Positions 45,717 to 54,725 of a DNA stretch of 64,000 bases are shown here, one piece after another (position 1 is the first letter of the stretch; each line of letters opens with the position of its first letter). The stretch is from an uncultured Bacteroidales bacterium (GTDB lineage Bacteria > Bacteroidota > Bacteroidia > Bacteroidales > UBA932). The notes under the pieces are model-generated. The model saw only the letters and a list, made by a program, of their open reading frames with translations. It searched no databases and was not told the origin of the DNA. The stretch spans positions 1 through 64,000 of the forward strand of contig CAMJHF010000015.1 in assembly GCA_946405435.1 (NCBI GenBank), given 5' to 3'. Both the position numbers and the translations under genes were made by a program.

Positions 45717-48278
45717 ATGAAACGCGCATTGCTCATACTGGCGATGCTTTTTGCCGCCCTGTCTCTCGGCGCCCAGACCACCAAGGTCCGCGGCGTCGTC
45801 ACCGACGCTGAAACTGGCGAGCCGATCCCTTTCGCAGGCATTTTTTTCAAGGGTACGACCATAGGCCTCACCGCCGACATCGACGGCAAGTATACCCTCG
45901 AGACCCGTGACCCTGCGGCAAAGATCCTTGTCTGCCAGCTGCTTGGCTATGATGTCCAGGAAGTACCGGTCAAGCAAGGCGCCTTCACGGAGGTGAATTT
46001 CAAGCTCAAACTCACCGACAACCAGTTGTCCGGAGCCTTCGTCAAGGCCGACAACCGTCTCATAAAGCGCCTGCTGCGCAACATCGACGCCCACCGCGAC
46101 CGCAACGACCCCGACCGCCGTCCGTACTACAAGTGCAAGGTATACAACAAGATGGAGCTGGACCTCACGCATCCACGCGAGCAGCTTCGAAGCAAGGCCT
46201 TCCTGCGCGAGTTCGGCTTTGTGTTCGACTACATCGATACTTCGGTGGTGAGCGGCGTGCCGTATCTGCCCGCCATGATTTCCGAGTCGGTAGTCGAGCG
46301 CAGGCATAGCGACTCTCCCGATATCGACAATGAGACGGTGCTGGCCAACCGCATCTCCGGCATCAACCCCGACCACAACATGCTGAGCCAGTTCACCGGC
46401 AGCATGCACCTTCGGGTTAATTTCTACCGTCCCTTCATCAACAGCTTCGACGTAGAGTTCCCCTCGCCCATCCAGAACAGCGGCCTGCTCTATTACAACT
46501 ACTTCATAGTAGACTCGCTGCAGGTGGACGGGCGCAAGACCTACGTGGTCCGTTACCATCCCAAGAAAGGCATCTCAACCCCCGCCCTTGACGGCGAGAT
46601 GCGCATCGACGCCGAAGAGTTCGCCCTCAAGAGCATCAAGGCCAAGATGGTCAAGGGAGGCAATGTGAACTGGCTCCGCGACATAGTGCTGGAGACTGAT
46701 TATCAGCGGCTTCCGGACTCCACATGGTTCTACAAGCAAGACAAGCTCTACGCCGATTTCTCCATAGCGCTGGGCGATTCTTCCAGGGTGATGTCTGTCA
46801 TCGGCACACGCCAGCTCAATTATTCCGACCTGGATTTCAGTCCCATTGCAATCGAGGACATGCAGGCGGGCGAGGGCAAGGTCAAGGTGTTGGAAGAGGC
46901 CAATCACCGCGACGAGGCCTTCTGGCAGGAAGCCCGCCCCTACGAGCTTACCCGCAAGGAGCAGGACATCTACAAGATGGTGGACCAGATCCAGGACGCT
47001 CCGCTGTACAAGAATGCCTACACCATCATCTATACGCTGGTTACCGAATACTGGGACATCGGGCCGATAGGCATCGGCCCGTACATACAGCTCATAAGCA
47101 ACAACAGCCTCGAGGGCTTCAAGCCCAGACTCGGAATCCATACCTCCAAGGAACTCAGCAAGAAGTTCCGCTGGACGGGATTCCTGGCCTACGGGTTCAG
47201 GGACAAGCAGTTCAAGGGAGGGCTGACATACGAGCACCTTTTCAACAAGGAACCGTTCCGAAAGCTCACTCTGGATGCCTCCTACGACGTGTTCCAGCTT
47301 GGAAAAGGCAGCAGCAACCTTACCAGCGGCAACCTGCTGGCCTCCATCTGGGGCGGAACTTCACGCATGGCTCCGCGCAGCAACTTCTCCGCCTTCTACG
47401 AGCATGAATTCTCCATGAATTTCAATGCCTACGCCGAGGTGGCGCTGCGCCGCTATTTCTCCAATGCATTCGTGCCTATGGATACATGGGAGACGGTGGA
47501 CGGAAGGCCGGTCTCGCTCCCGAGCGTGGCCACCAACGAGCTGCGCCTGCAGGCCCGCTTCTCCAGGGAAGAAACGGTCAACAGGGGCTACTTCGTCAAG
47601 TCCTACGTCCACACTTTCCACCCTGTCTGGACCATAGACCTTTCGGGTTCCATCCCCGGGATCCGAAAGGGCGACGTGGGCTATTTCAAGCCGCAGTTGT
47701 ATGTGGACTGGAAGTTCAGGATCCCGCCTTTCGGCATGTCGGACATGCATTTCAATGCCGGAGCCATCATCGGGCAGGTGCCCTGGCCCATGCTCAACCT
47801 GTTCCCCGGCAACGCCACCAACATTCTGGACAAGAGCGCATTCTCATGCATGGAGTACTTCGAATTCGCCTCGGACAGGTGGGCGTCGCTAATCTGGTAT
47901 CACAATCTTAACGGTTTCATACTCGGCAAGATACCGCTTCTCCGCAAGCTCCAGCTCCGCGAAGAGTTCAGCGCCAAGATTGCCTACGGCATGCTGTCCG
48001 ACGCCAACAATGGCACAGACCCGTCATACGGTGCGCTTACCCGCTTCCCTACGCATGTCTATCCCCAGCGCGGCGGCGGAGCGTTCACCTATACCACCCA
48101 GCCTATGGGCGGCGTGCCCTATGTCGAGCTTGGCATAGGCGTATCCAACATCTTCCGGCTGCTCCGGGTCGATTACGTCCGCAGGATTACGCACACCAAG
48201 GTCCCGGGACCGGACGGAACATTGGTTCCCGCCCGCCGTCTCTGGACCATCAATGTGGGTATGGAACTGCGCTTCTAG
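45717..48278 (+). CDS. DUF5686/carboxypeptidase-regulatory-like domain outer-membrane protein
   Basis: TTKVRGVVTDAETGEPIPFAGIFFKGTTIGLTADIDGKYTLETRD; long beta-rich C-terminus. Confidence 0.85.
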   Translation: MKRALLILAMLFAALSLGAQTTKVRGVVTDAETGEPIPFAGIFFKGTTIGLTADIDGKYTLETRDPAAKILVCQLLGYDVQEVPVKQGAFTEVNFKLKLTDNQLSGAFVKADNRLIKRLLRNIDAHRDRNDPDRRPYYKCKVYNKMELDLTHPREQLRSKAFLREFGFVFDYIDTSVVSGVPYLPAMISESVVERRHSDSPDIDNETVLANRISGINPDHNMLSQFTGSMHLRVNFYRPFINSFDVEFPSPIQNSGLLYYNYFIVDSLQVDGRKTYVVRYHPKKGISTPALDGEMRIDAEEFALKSIKAKMVKGGNVNWLRDIVLETDYQRLPDSTWFYKQDKLYADFSIALGDSSRVMSVIGTRQLNYSDLDFSPIAIEDMQAGEGKVKVLEEANHRDEAFWQEARPYELTRKEQDIYKMVDQIQDAPLYKNAYTIIYTLVTEYWDIGPIGIGPYIQLISNNSLEGFKPRLGIHTSKELSKKFRWTGFLAYGFRDKQFKGGLTYEHLFNKEPFRKLTLDASYDVFQLGKGSSNLTSGNLLASIWGGTSRMAPRSNFSAFYEHEFSMNFNAYAEVALRRYFSNAFVPMDTWETVDGRPVSLPSVATNELRLQARFSREETVNRGYFVKSYVHTFHPVWTIDLSGSIPGIRKGDVGYFKPQLYVDWKFRIPPFGMSDMHFNAGAIIGQVPWPMLNLFPGNATNILDKSAFSCMEYFEFASDRWASLIWYHNLNGFILGKIPLLRKLQLREEFSAKIAYGMLSDANNGTDPSYGALTRFPTHVYPQRGGGAFTYTTQPMGGVPYVELGIGVSNIFRLLRVDYVRRITHTKVPGPDGTLVPARRLWTINVGMELRF

Positions 48279-49666
48279 CCGAGCAGCAACATCTTTTTGA
48301 CCAGCTTGAACATTCCGTACGGCATGTAGCGGAACTTGAGGTCTATTGCGGTAGGGGTTACGAGCACTGAGCGTTCGTGGCTGAAAGCCAGGAAACTGCG
48401 CTCGCTGTGGTAGTTGCCCATGCCGGAATTGCCTACGCCGCCGAACGGAATCTTGCTGTTGGCGATATGCATGATGACGTCGTTGATGCAGGCGCCGCCC
48501 GAAGTGGTGCGGGACAGGATGTCCCATCCGTCTGTTTTCTTGCCAAAGTAGTAGAAAGCCAGTGGCTTTTCCCTACTGCAGACGAACTTCTCGACCTCGC
48601 TTCTCTCCTTGAATGTCATGACGGGGAATATGGGACCGAAAATCTCCTCCTGCATCACCGGTGCGTCAGGACTCACGCCGCCCAGCAGCGTGGGCTCTAT
48701 CCAGCGGGTGGCGGCGTCGGAGCGCCCTCCGGCAAGCACTTTACCGTCCTTGAGGTAGGAGGTGAGGCGTGCGAAGGCGCGGTCGTGGACGATATGTACG
48801 TAGTGCTTTGCGTCTTTGGTGCCGTCGGGATACAGGCTGGCAAGTTCCTGCTTGAACGCCTCCACGAAGGTGTCCTTTATATCCTCGTGCAGGAACAGAT
48901 AGTCGGGGGCGATGCAGGTCTGTCCGCTGTTCAGGCATTTGCCCCAGGCGATGCGGCGTGCCGCCAGCCGGATGTCGGCGTCCTTGTCCACTATGCAGGG
49001 ACTCTTGCCTCCAAGTTCAAGCACCAGCGGGGTGAGGTACTTGGCCTGGGCCTCCATGACTTTCTTCCCAAGGGCAGGGCTGCCTGTAAAGAACACCAGG
49101 TCGAAACGGGTGTCGAACAGCTGTGCGTTGACCTCGCGGTTGCCCTGCACCACTGCGATGTACTTGCTGTCGAAGCTGTCTTCTATCATCTTCTGCAGGG
49201 TGTCCGATACGTTGGGAACATAGGGAGAGGGCTTGAGGATTGCTGTGCAGCCGGCGGCGATGGCTCCTACCAGAGGGCTGAGCAGCAGCTGCACGGGGTA
49301 GTTCCAGGGCGACACGATTAGCGTGCACCCGAGAGGCTCGCGGATTATGTAACTGCTGGAAGGAATGCCGGTGAGGGGCGTGGGACGCTTGCGGCGGCGG
49401 GCCCATTTACCTACGTGCTTCAGGGCATCTGAAATCTCGCCGAACACGAGACCGATCTCGGTCATGAAGGCCTCCTCGTAGGATTTGTGAAGGTCGGTCC
49501 AGAGGGCGTCGCAAAGGGGTTTTTCCCATTTCTGCAGGGCGCTTTGCAGGGCGCGGAGCTGCTGCTTGCGGAATGAGATATCGCGGGTGGTGCCGGTTGC
49601 GAAGAAGGCGCGCTGCTCCGCGGTGAGAGCCTCGATGCGTGCCGCAGGGGTGTTGGTGAGTATCAT
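48275..49666 (-). CDS. Aldehyde dehydrogenase
   Basis: GCTLIVSPWNYPVQLLLSPLVGAIAAGCTAILKPS; VLELGGKSPCIVDKDADI; CLNSGQTCIAPDY. Confidence 0.95.
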   Translation of the reverse strand: MILTNTPAARIEALTAEQRAFFATGTTRDISFRKQQLRALQSALQKWEKPLCDALWTDLHKSYEEAFMTEIGLVFGEISDALKHVGKWARRRKRPTPLTGIPSSSYIIREPLGCTLIVSPWNYPVQLLLSPLVGAIAAGCTAILKPSPYVPNVSDTLQKMIEDSFDSKYIAVVQGNREVNAQLFDTRFDLVFFTGSPALGKKVMEAQAKYLTPLVLELGGKSPCIVDKDADIRLAARRIAWGKCLNSGQTCIAPDYLFLHEDIKDTFVEAFKQELASLYPDGTKDAKHYVHIVHDRAFARLTSYLKDGKVLAGGRSDAATRWIEPTLLGGVSPDAPVMQEEIFGPIFPVMTFKERSEVEKFVCSREKPLAFYYFGKKTDGWDILSRTTSGGACINDVIMHIANSKIPFGGVGNSGMGNYHSERSFLAFSHERSVLVTPTAIDLKFRYMPYGMFKLVKKMLLLG

Positions 49667-50469
49667 TTCTGTCTGCCTTTAAAGTGGTCCATTACAGTGT
49701 ATAGTCCGCATACGTCGCCGAACAGCGGATCGAAGATGGCTCCTGGGAGCAGGCCCTGCATGAGGCGGATGAAGTGCTCCGAGAAGGGGATGCCCTTGTA
49801 GCGCTTGTTCTTCTCGATGGCACGTAGCGTCTTGGCGGCCACCACTTCCGGGTCCTGGATCTTGAAGAAGGAGCGGATGCCGTCGAACATGCCGGTGTTT
49901 ATGAAGTAGGGGGCGATGGTGGTTACCCGTACGGGGCTCTTGGCGCGGTGGAGTTCTATCCAAAGCGACTCGGACCAGCCGATGGCAGCCCACTTGCTGG
50001 AAGTGTATAGGGCCATCTTGGGCAGGGCGAGCATGCCTGCGGACGAGGTTACGTTGCAGATGTGTCCCTTGCCGAGGGCCTGCATGTCTTTGAGAATGCG
50101 CAGGGTCACGAACATGGCCCCCTTGGTGTTAATGTCTATGGTGCGGATTATGTCGGTGTCGGTCTGTTCGGCGAACACCTTGTTGTTGGTGATGATGCCG
50201 GCGCAGTTTATGAGTATGTCGATTCCGGGGCAGACGGCCTTGGTCTGGGAGTAGGCGATGTCAACCGATTCGGGCGAGGAAATGTCGGCCTTGAATCCGT
50301 CTACTTTGCCGAGGGTGGAGAACTCTGATATGGTTGCATCGAGTGCAGCCTGGTTTATATCCCAGATAATAAGATGGCTGGCTCCTTTCTCAATGGCCAT
50401 GCGGCCCATGATTTTACCGATTCCGGAGCATCCTCCGGTAATCAGAACTGTGTTTCCTTGAAATTTCAT
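49663..50469 (-). CDS. Short-chain dehydrogenase/reductase
   Basis: VLITGGCSGIGKIMGRMAIEKGA; LINCAGIITNN; YTSSKWAAIGWSESL. Confidence 0.92.
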   Translation of the reverse strand: MKFQGNTVLITGGCSGIGKIMGRMAIEKGASHLIIWDINQAALDATISEFSTLGKVDGFKADISSPESVDIAYSQTKAVCPGIDILINCAGIITNNKVFAEQTDTDIIRTIDINTKGAMFVTLRILKDMQALGKGHICNVTSSAGMLALPKMALYTSSKWAAIGWSESLWIELHRAKSPVRVTTIAPYFINTGMFDGIRSFFKIQDPEVVAAKTLRAIEKNKRYKGIPFSEHFIRLMQGLLPGAIFDPLFGDVCGLYTVMDHFKGRQK

Positions 50470-50564
50470 TCTTCAGCATGGTTTTAGTACGCGAAGATAT
50501 GTCCGGATTCGCGTATTTCAAACCGAATTCGCCACTTTGGGAGGCAATTTCGCCACATTTCAGG

Positions 50565-51029
50565 CTACACCAGCCCTTCGGGGAGGTTCATCACCAGGAT
50601 GTGATGGATGGGGTTGACTTCGACTATGAAGTCTTCGTGGAGGGGAATGAGGGTATCTCCGACTTCAAGGCAAGGGTTGCCGGGGATGTCTTCCAGGCCG
50701 GTGACTTCGCCCACCATGGTTTCGCCGTCGTAGAGTGTCCAGCCGGTAAAGTCTTCGAAGCCGTCGTCTTCGTACTCGATGTCCAGGCATATTTCCCGGC
50801 CCACGAGTTCCTCGGCGTCGGCAAGGGAATCAGTGTCGGTGAGATGGACGATGGCGCGGCTGCTTCCCTTGGGCGAAAGTCTTTCGATAAAAAATGGAAC
50901 CGGCAGTCCATCGAAAACGATGAATACCGGTTCCTCGGTGTTGATTTCCGAAGCTTCGATGTCGAGCAGCCCTATGAGGACATCTCCATCGATGCCATTG
51001 GATTTCAGGATTTTGGCTATAGGAAGCAT
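50565..51029 (-). CDS. rimM: Ribosome maturation factor RimM
   Basis: Position adjacent to rpsP; domain order and the C-terminal PRC-like region (PCLEVGDTLIPLHEDFIVEVNPIHHILVMNLPEGL). Confidence 0.85.
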   Translation of the reverse strand: MLPIAKILKSNGIDGDVLIGLLDIEASEINTEEPVFIVFDGLPVPFFIERLSPKGSSRAIVHLTDTDSLADAEELVGREICLDIEYEDDGFEDFTGWTLYDGETMVGEVTGLEDIPGNPCLEVGDTLIPLHEDFIVEVNPIHHILVMNLPEGLV

Positions 51030-51574
51030 TATGCTTCTGCGGGAGCCTCAGCCTCTGCGGCTTCCTCTGCGGGAGCCTCGGCAGCTGCCTTCTCGGCGGC
51101 CTGTGCGGCGGCGAGCTCGGCGGCCTTCTTGGCGATGGCCTCGGCGCGTGCCTCGTTGACCTTGGCCTCTTCGGCCTTGGCGGCCTTGCGGGCCTCGATG
51201 GCGGCGTTCTTCAGGCCGGTCTTCTTGGCCTCGATCTTGGCATCCCTCTCGGCCTTCCAGTCGTTCCATTTCTTGTCGGCAACATCCTGGGTCAGAGCTC
51301 CTTTGGCTACGCCACCGTCGAGGTGGTGCCTGAGGAGGACGCCCTCATAGGAGAGGATGCGGCGGGTGACAAGGGTGGGCTCGGCGCCAACCTTGATCCA
51401 AGCCAGTGCGCGCTCGAAGTTGAGCACGATGGTAGCAGGGTTGGTGTTGGGGTTGTAGGTACCGATTTCTTCGATGTAACGACCGTCACGCGGGGAGCGT
51501 GAGTCTGCCACTACAATGTGGAAGAATGCGAAATTCTTCTTACCGTGGCGCTGTAAACGAATCTTAACAGCCAT
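51029..51574 (-). CDS. rpsP: 30S ribosomal protein S16 with extended Ala/Glu-rich C-terminus
   Basis: [49 protein letters not shown]. Confidence 0.97.
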   Translation of the reverse strand: MAVKIRLQRHGKKNFAFFHIVVADSRSPRDGRYIEEIGTYNPNTNPATIVLNFERALAWIKVGAEPTLVTRRILSYEGVLLRHHLDGGVAKGALTQDVADKKWNDWKAERDAKIEAKKTGLKNAAIEARKAAKAEEAKVNEARAEAIAKKAAELAAAQAAEKAAAEAPAEEAAEAEAPAEA

Positions 51575-51606
51575 TGTGAATCTGTTTGTTTATAAATTAT
51601 ACTTAA

Positions 51607-51663
51607 AAGTCCGCCCTACCCGAGGGCGGACTGCAAAGGTAGTAAAACTTTGAGAATTAGCAA
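51607..51663 (-). promoter_or_regulatory. rpsP promoter with leader hairpin
   Basis: Minus strand TTG-N19-TACCTTTG (box at 51634-51641) then AGTCCGCCCT-CGGGT-AGGGCGGACT-TTTAAG. Confidence 0.65.
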
Positions 51664-51666
51664 ACT

Positions 51667-52920
51667 TTATTTGCGGATCGCAGCGATGCCGGGAAGGTCT
51701 TTGCCTTCGAGGGCTTCGAGCATTGCGCCGCCGCCGGTGGAGACGTAGCTCACTTTGTCGGCGTAGCCCATCTGGGTTACTGCTGCAACGGAGTCGCCGC
51801 CGCCCACGAGGGTGTAGGCGCCCTTCTCGGTGGCCTGGGCCAGGAATTCAGCGATCTTGAGGGTGCCCTTGGCGAAAGGTGCCATCTCGAACACACCAAC
51901 GGGGCCGTTCCAGAGGACGGTCTTGGAGTCGAGTATCACCTTGCCCCAGCGCTCCTGGGACTCGGGACCTGCATCCATGCCCTCCCAACCGTCGGGAATC
52001 TGGTGCGAGGGAACGAGCTTGGTGTTGGCTTCGGCGCTGAAGTCGTCGGCCACGAGGGTCTGGACGGAGAGGTAGATGTTGACTCCCTTCTCCTTGGCCT
52101 TGGCCATAATCTCCTGAGCCTGGGGGATAAGCTCGTCCTCGTGCAGGGAGTTGCCTATCTTGCCGCCCTCGGCCTTGATGAAGGTGTAGCCCATGCCGCC
52201 GCCGATGATGAGGTTGTCAACCTTCTCGAGCATGTTCTCGAGTACGGCGAGCTTGCTGGACACCTTGCTGCCGCCGATGATGGCGGTGAAGGGATGCTGG
52301 GCGTTCTTGAGCACGTTGTCGATGGCCTTGATTTCGCCTTCCATGAGGTAGCCGAACATCTTGTCATTGGGGAAGTAGTCGGCGATGAGGGCGGTGGAGG
52401 CGTGGGCGCGGTGGGCGGTGCCGAATGCGTCGTTGATATAGCAGTCTGCGTAGGAGGCAAGAGTCTTCACGAAACCCTTCTGGGACTCCTTGACTGCAGC
52501 CTTGGCGGCTTTTTTCTCCTCGTCGGAGGCGTCCTCGGCGAGTCCGCGGGGCTTGCCCTCTTCCTCGGCGTAGAAGCGGAGGTTCTCGAGCAGGAGAGCC
52601 TCGCCGGGCTTCAGGGCTGCGACTTCGGCCTGTGCCTTCTGGCAGTCGGGGGCGAATTTGACGTCTACTCCGAGGCACTCGGATACGTGTGCGAGTATAT
52701 GCTTGAGGGAGAATTTGTCCGCTACGCCCTTGGGCCTGCCAAGGTGGGACATTATGATAAGTGATCCGCCGCCTGCGAGCACCTTTTTGAGGGTGGGCAT
52801 CGCGGCACGGATGCGGGTGTCATCCGTAATTTCGAAATTTTCGTTGAGGGGGACGTTGAAATCAACGCGTACGATGGCTTTTTTGCCGGTGAAATCGTAA
52901 GAATCAATGTGCTGTTGCAT
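51667..52920 (-). CDS. pgk: Phosphoglycerate kinase
   Basis: [53 protein letters not shown]; start at [10 protein letters not shown] rather than the longer ORF. Confidence 0.96.
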   Translation of the reverse strand: MQQHIDSYDFTGKKAIVRVDFNVPLNENFEITDDTRIRAAMPTLKKVLAGGGSLIIMSHLGRPKGVADKFSLKHILAHVSECLGVDVKFAPDCQKAQAEVAALKPGEALLLENLRFYAEEEGKPRGLAEDASDEEKKAAKAAVKESQKGFVKTLASYADCYINDAFGTAHRAHASTALIADYFPNDKMFGYLMEGEIKAIDNVLKNAQHPFTAIIGGSKVSSKLAVLENMLEKVDNLIIGGGMGYTFIKAEGGKIGNSLHEDELIPQAQEIMAKAKEKGVNIYLSVQTLVADDFSAEANTKLVPSHQIPDGWEGMDAGPESQERWGKVILDSKTVLWNGPVGVFEMAPFAKGTLKIAEFLAQATEKGAYTLVGGGDSVAAVTQMGYADKVSYVSTGGGAMLEALEGKDLPGIAAIRK

Positions 52921-52974
52921 AATCTTGAATGATAAATCTCGCAAATTTAATAAAAATATCGATACCTTTGCGTT

Positions 52975-53937
52975 ATGATTGAATTTCCCGACACATCTTG
53001 GAAAGATTATGAGCTGCTGGACAGCGGCAATGGAGAAAAGTTGGAGCGTTTTGGAGCCTATGTGCTGTGGCGTCCCGAACCGAAGGCGCTTTGGGACAGG
53101 AGTCTCCCGCTGACGGAGTGGAACCGCCTTGCCCATACGCGCTTCAAACCCGGGGCCGGTTTCGGCAAGGCCGGCAAGGAAGACAGCGGCACCTGGGAGC
53201 GTCTCCACAAGATGGACGACCAGTGGTGGATACGCTATAATGCCTTTAACCTTCGCCTCGGACTTACGAGCTTCAAGCACGTCGGGGTGTTTCCCGAGCA
53301 GGCGCCCAACTGGGAGTTTATCAGCCGGAAGTGCGCTGGCATGGATCATCCCAAAGTGCTGAATCTCTTTGCCTACACCGGTGCCGCGTCGCTCGCCGCC
53401 CTGGCCGGAGGAGCGGAGGTCACACACCTTGATTCGGTGAAGCAGGTCGTCACCTGGGCCCGCCAGAATCTCGAACGTTCTTTTTCAGGGGGTGTCGGGG
53501 GGAACGCCCCCCGTCCCCTGGGGGTGCAGGGGGATAATAGTCGTCTTCGACAACCCGGTGGCGTATGCCGTTGGGTTGTCGAAGACGCCATGAAGTTCGC
53601 GCGCAGGGAGGCCCGCCGCGGCAATCTCTACGACGGCATCATCCTGGACCCTCCGGCCTACGGTCACGGACCCGACGGCGAGAAGTGGAAGCTCGACGAA
53701 TGCCTATTCGACATGCTTCGCACGGTGGCATCCATCCTCAAGCCTCAGAATTCCTTCGTGGTGTTGAATCTCTATTCCAACGGCTACAGCGCCGCCCTGG
53801 GCGAAACCCTCGTCCGCGAGGCCTTCGGAATTAAAGCAGGTTCTCCTGATGTGACCCTCACATCAGGGGAACTTGCACTGAACGACAGCTTCGGAAAGGT
53901 CCTGCCGCTGTCCATAGTCGTCAGACTCGAAAAATAA
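52975..53937 (+). CDS. Class I SAM-dependent methyltransferase (RlmI-like) with in-frame repeat insertion
   Basis: [41 protein letters not shown]...[40 protein letters not shown]. Confidence 0.9.
   Translation: MIEFPDTSWKDYELLDSGNGEKLERFGAYVLWRPEPKALWDRSLPLTEWNRLAHTRFKPGAGFGKAGKEDSGTWERLHKMDDQWWIRYNAFNLRLGLTSFKHVGVFPEQAPNWEFISRKCAGMDHPKVLNLFAYTGAASLAALAGGAEVTHLDSVKQVVTWARQNLERSFSGGVGGNAPRPLGVQGDNSRLRQPGGVCRWVVEDAMKFARREARRGNLYDGIILDPPAYGHGPDGEKWKLDECLFDMLRTVASILKPQNSFVVLNLYSNGYSAALGETLVREAFGIKAGSPDVTLTSGELALNDSFGKVLPLSIVVRLEK
53488..53587 (+). repeat. In-frame palindromic repeat element inside the methyltransferase gene
   Basis: GGGGGTGTCGGGGGGAACGCCCCCCGTCCCCTGGGGGTGCAGGGGGATAAT then CGTCTTCGACAACCC...GGGTTGTCGAAGACG (perfect 15-bp inverted repeat). 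Confidence 0.88.
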
Positions 53938-54028
53938 TCCGATCTCTCTGGCCTACACCATATCCAAGGGTAGCCTGCCAGAAATACTTTTCTCTTTGTT
54001 CAACGAAGAGCGCTTTCACTCTCTTTCC

Positions 54029-54332
54029 GTCGTTTGCGGTCCATCCGCCGGCACCCCAGACGCCGTTTTTGCATGTTTTCGTCGTTTGAGGTCCATTTGC
54101 CAGCACCCCAGACGCCGTTTTCTCGTCTTTTCGTCGTTTGCGGTCCATCCGCCAGCACCCCAGACGCCGTTTTTGCGTGTTTCCGTCGTTTGCGGTCCAT
54201 CCGCCGGCACCCCAGACGCCGTTTTCTCGTGTTTCCGTCGTTTGCGGTACATCCTCCGGCACCCCAGACGCCGTTTTTGCGTGTTTTCGTCGTTTGGGGT
54301 CCATTTGCCAGCACCCCAAGAGACGGTGGTGC
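54029..54332. repeat. 52-bp tandem array, about 5.5 units
   Basis: GTCGTTTG unit starts at 54029, 54081, 54133, 54185, 54237, 54289. Confidence 0.95.
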
Positions 54333-54474
54333 GTAGTTTGAAGGCCGGCGGAGGGGGATGTTTCGGAAAAATGTGCCACCCTCGGCACCATAAGAGGGAG
54401 GGGTCCGCAAGCAGGTATGAGCGTAGCGACTTTTTCCGGAGCATCCCCCACTTTCGACCGAATTTGTCAAAGAA

Positions 54475-54678
54475 GGCAGGAAAAAGCCGAAAACCTGTCA
54501 GGATGTGACACCAGACACTCTTTCTGGCAGGAAAAAGCCGAAAACCTGTCCGGACGTGGTACCAGGCGCTCTTTCTGGCAGGAAAAAGCCGAAAATCTGT
54601 CCGGAGGTGGCAGCGGGCGCTCTTTGTGGCAGAGAAATGCAAAAAACCTGTCCGCAGGCAGCAAACAATGGCTGAACG
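54475..54678. repeat. 51-bp tandem array, about 4 units
   Basis: GGCAGGAAAAAGCCGAAAACCTGTCC unit starts at 54475, 54526, 54577, with a degenerate unit at 54628. Confidence 0.92.
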
Positions 54679-54690
54679 GACAGGCTTTTT
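54647..54690 (+). terminator. Hairpin plus T-run at the end of the 51-bp array
   Basis: CCTGTCCG...CGGACAGG followed by CTTTTT. Confidence 0.6.
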
Positions 54691-54725
54691 AATATATAAG
54701 CCGGCTACTCGTTTATATAAGCCGG

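Noticed and set aside
52921-53427. N-terminal extension of pgk in the 586-aa ORF
   Set aside because: Extension is antisense to the methyltransferase gene and lacks PGK homology; the start at 52920 fits the family.
54000-54642. Repetitive Lys/Arg-rich ORFs in several frames at 54.0-54.6 kb
   Set aside because: Produced by the 52-bp tandem repeat; no start context, no non-repeat domain.
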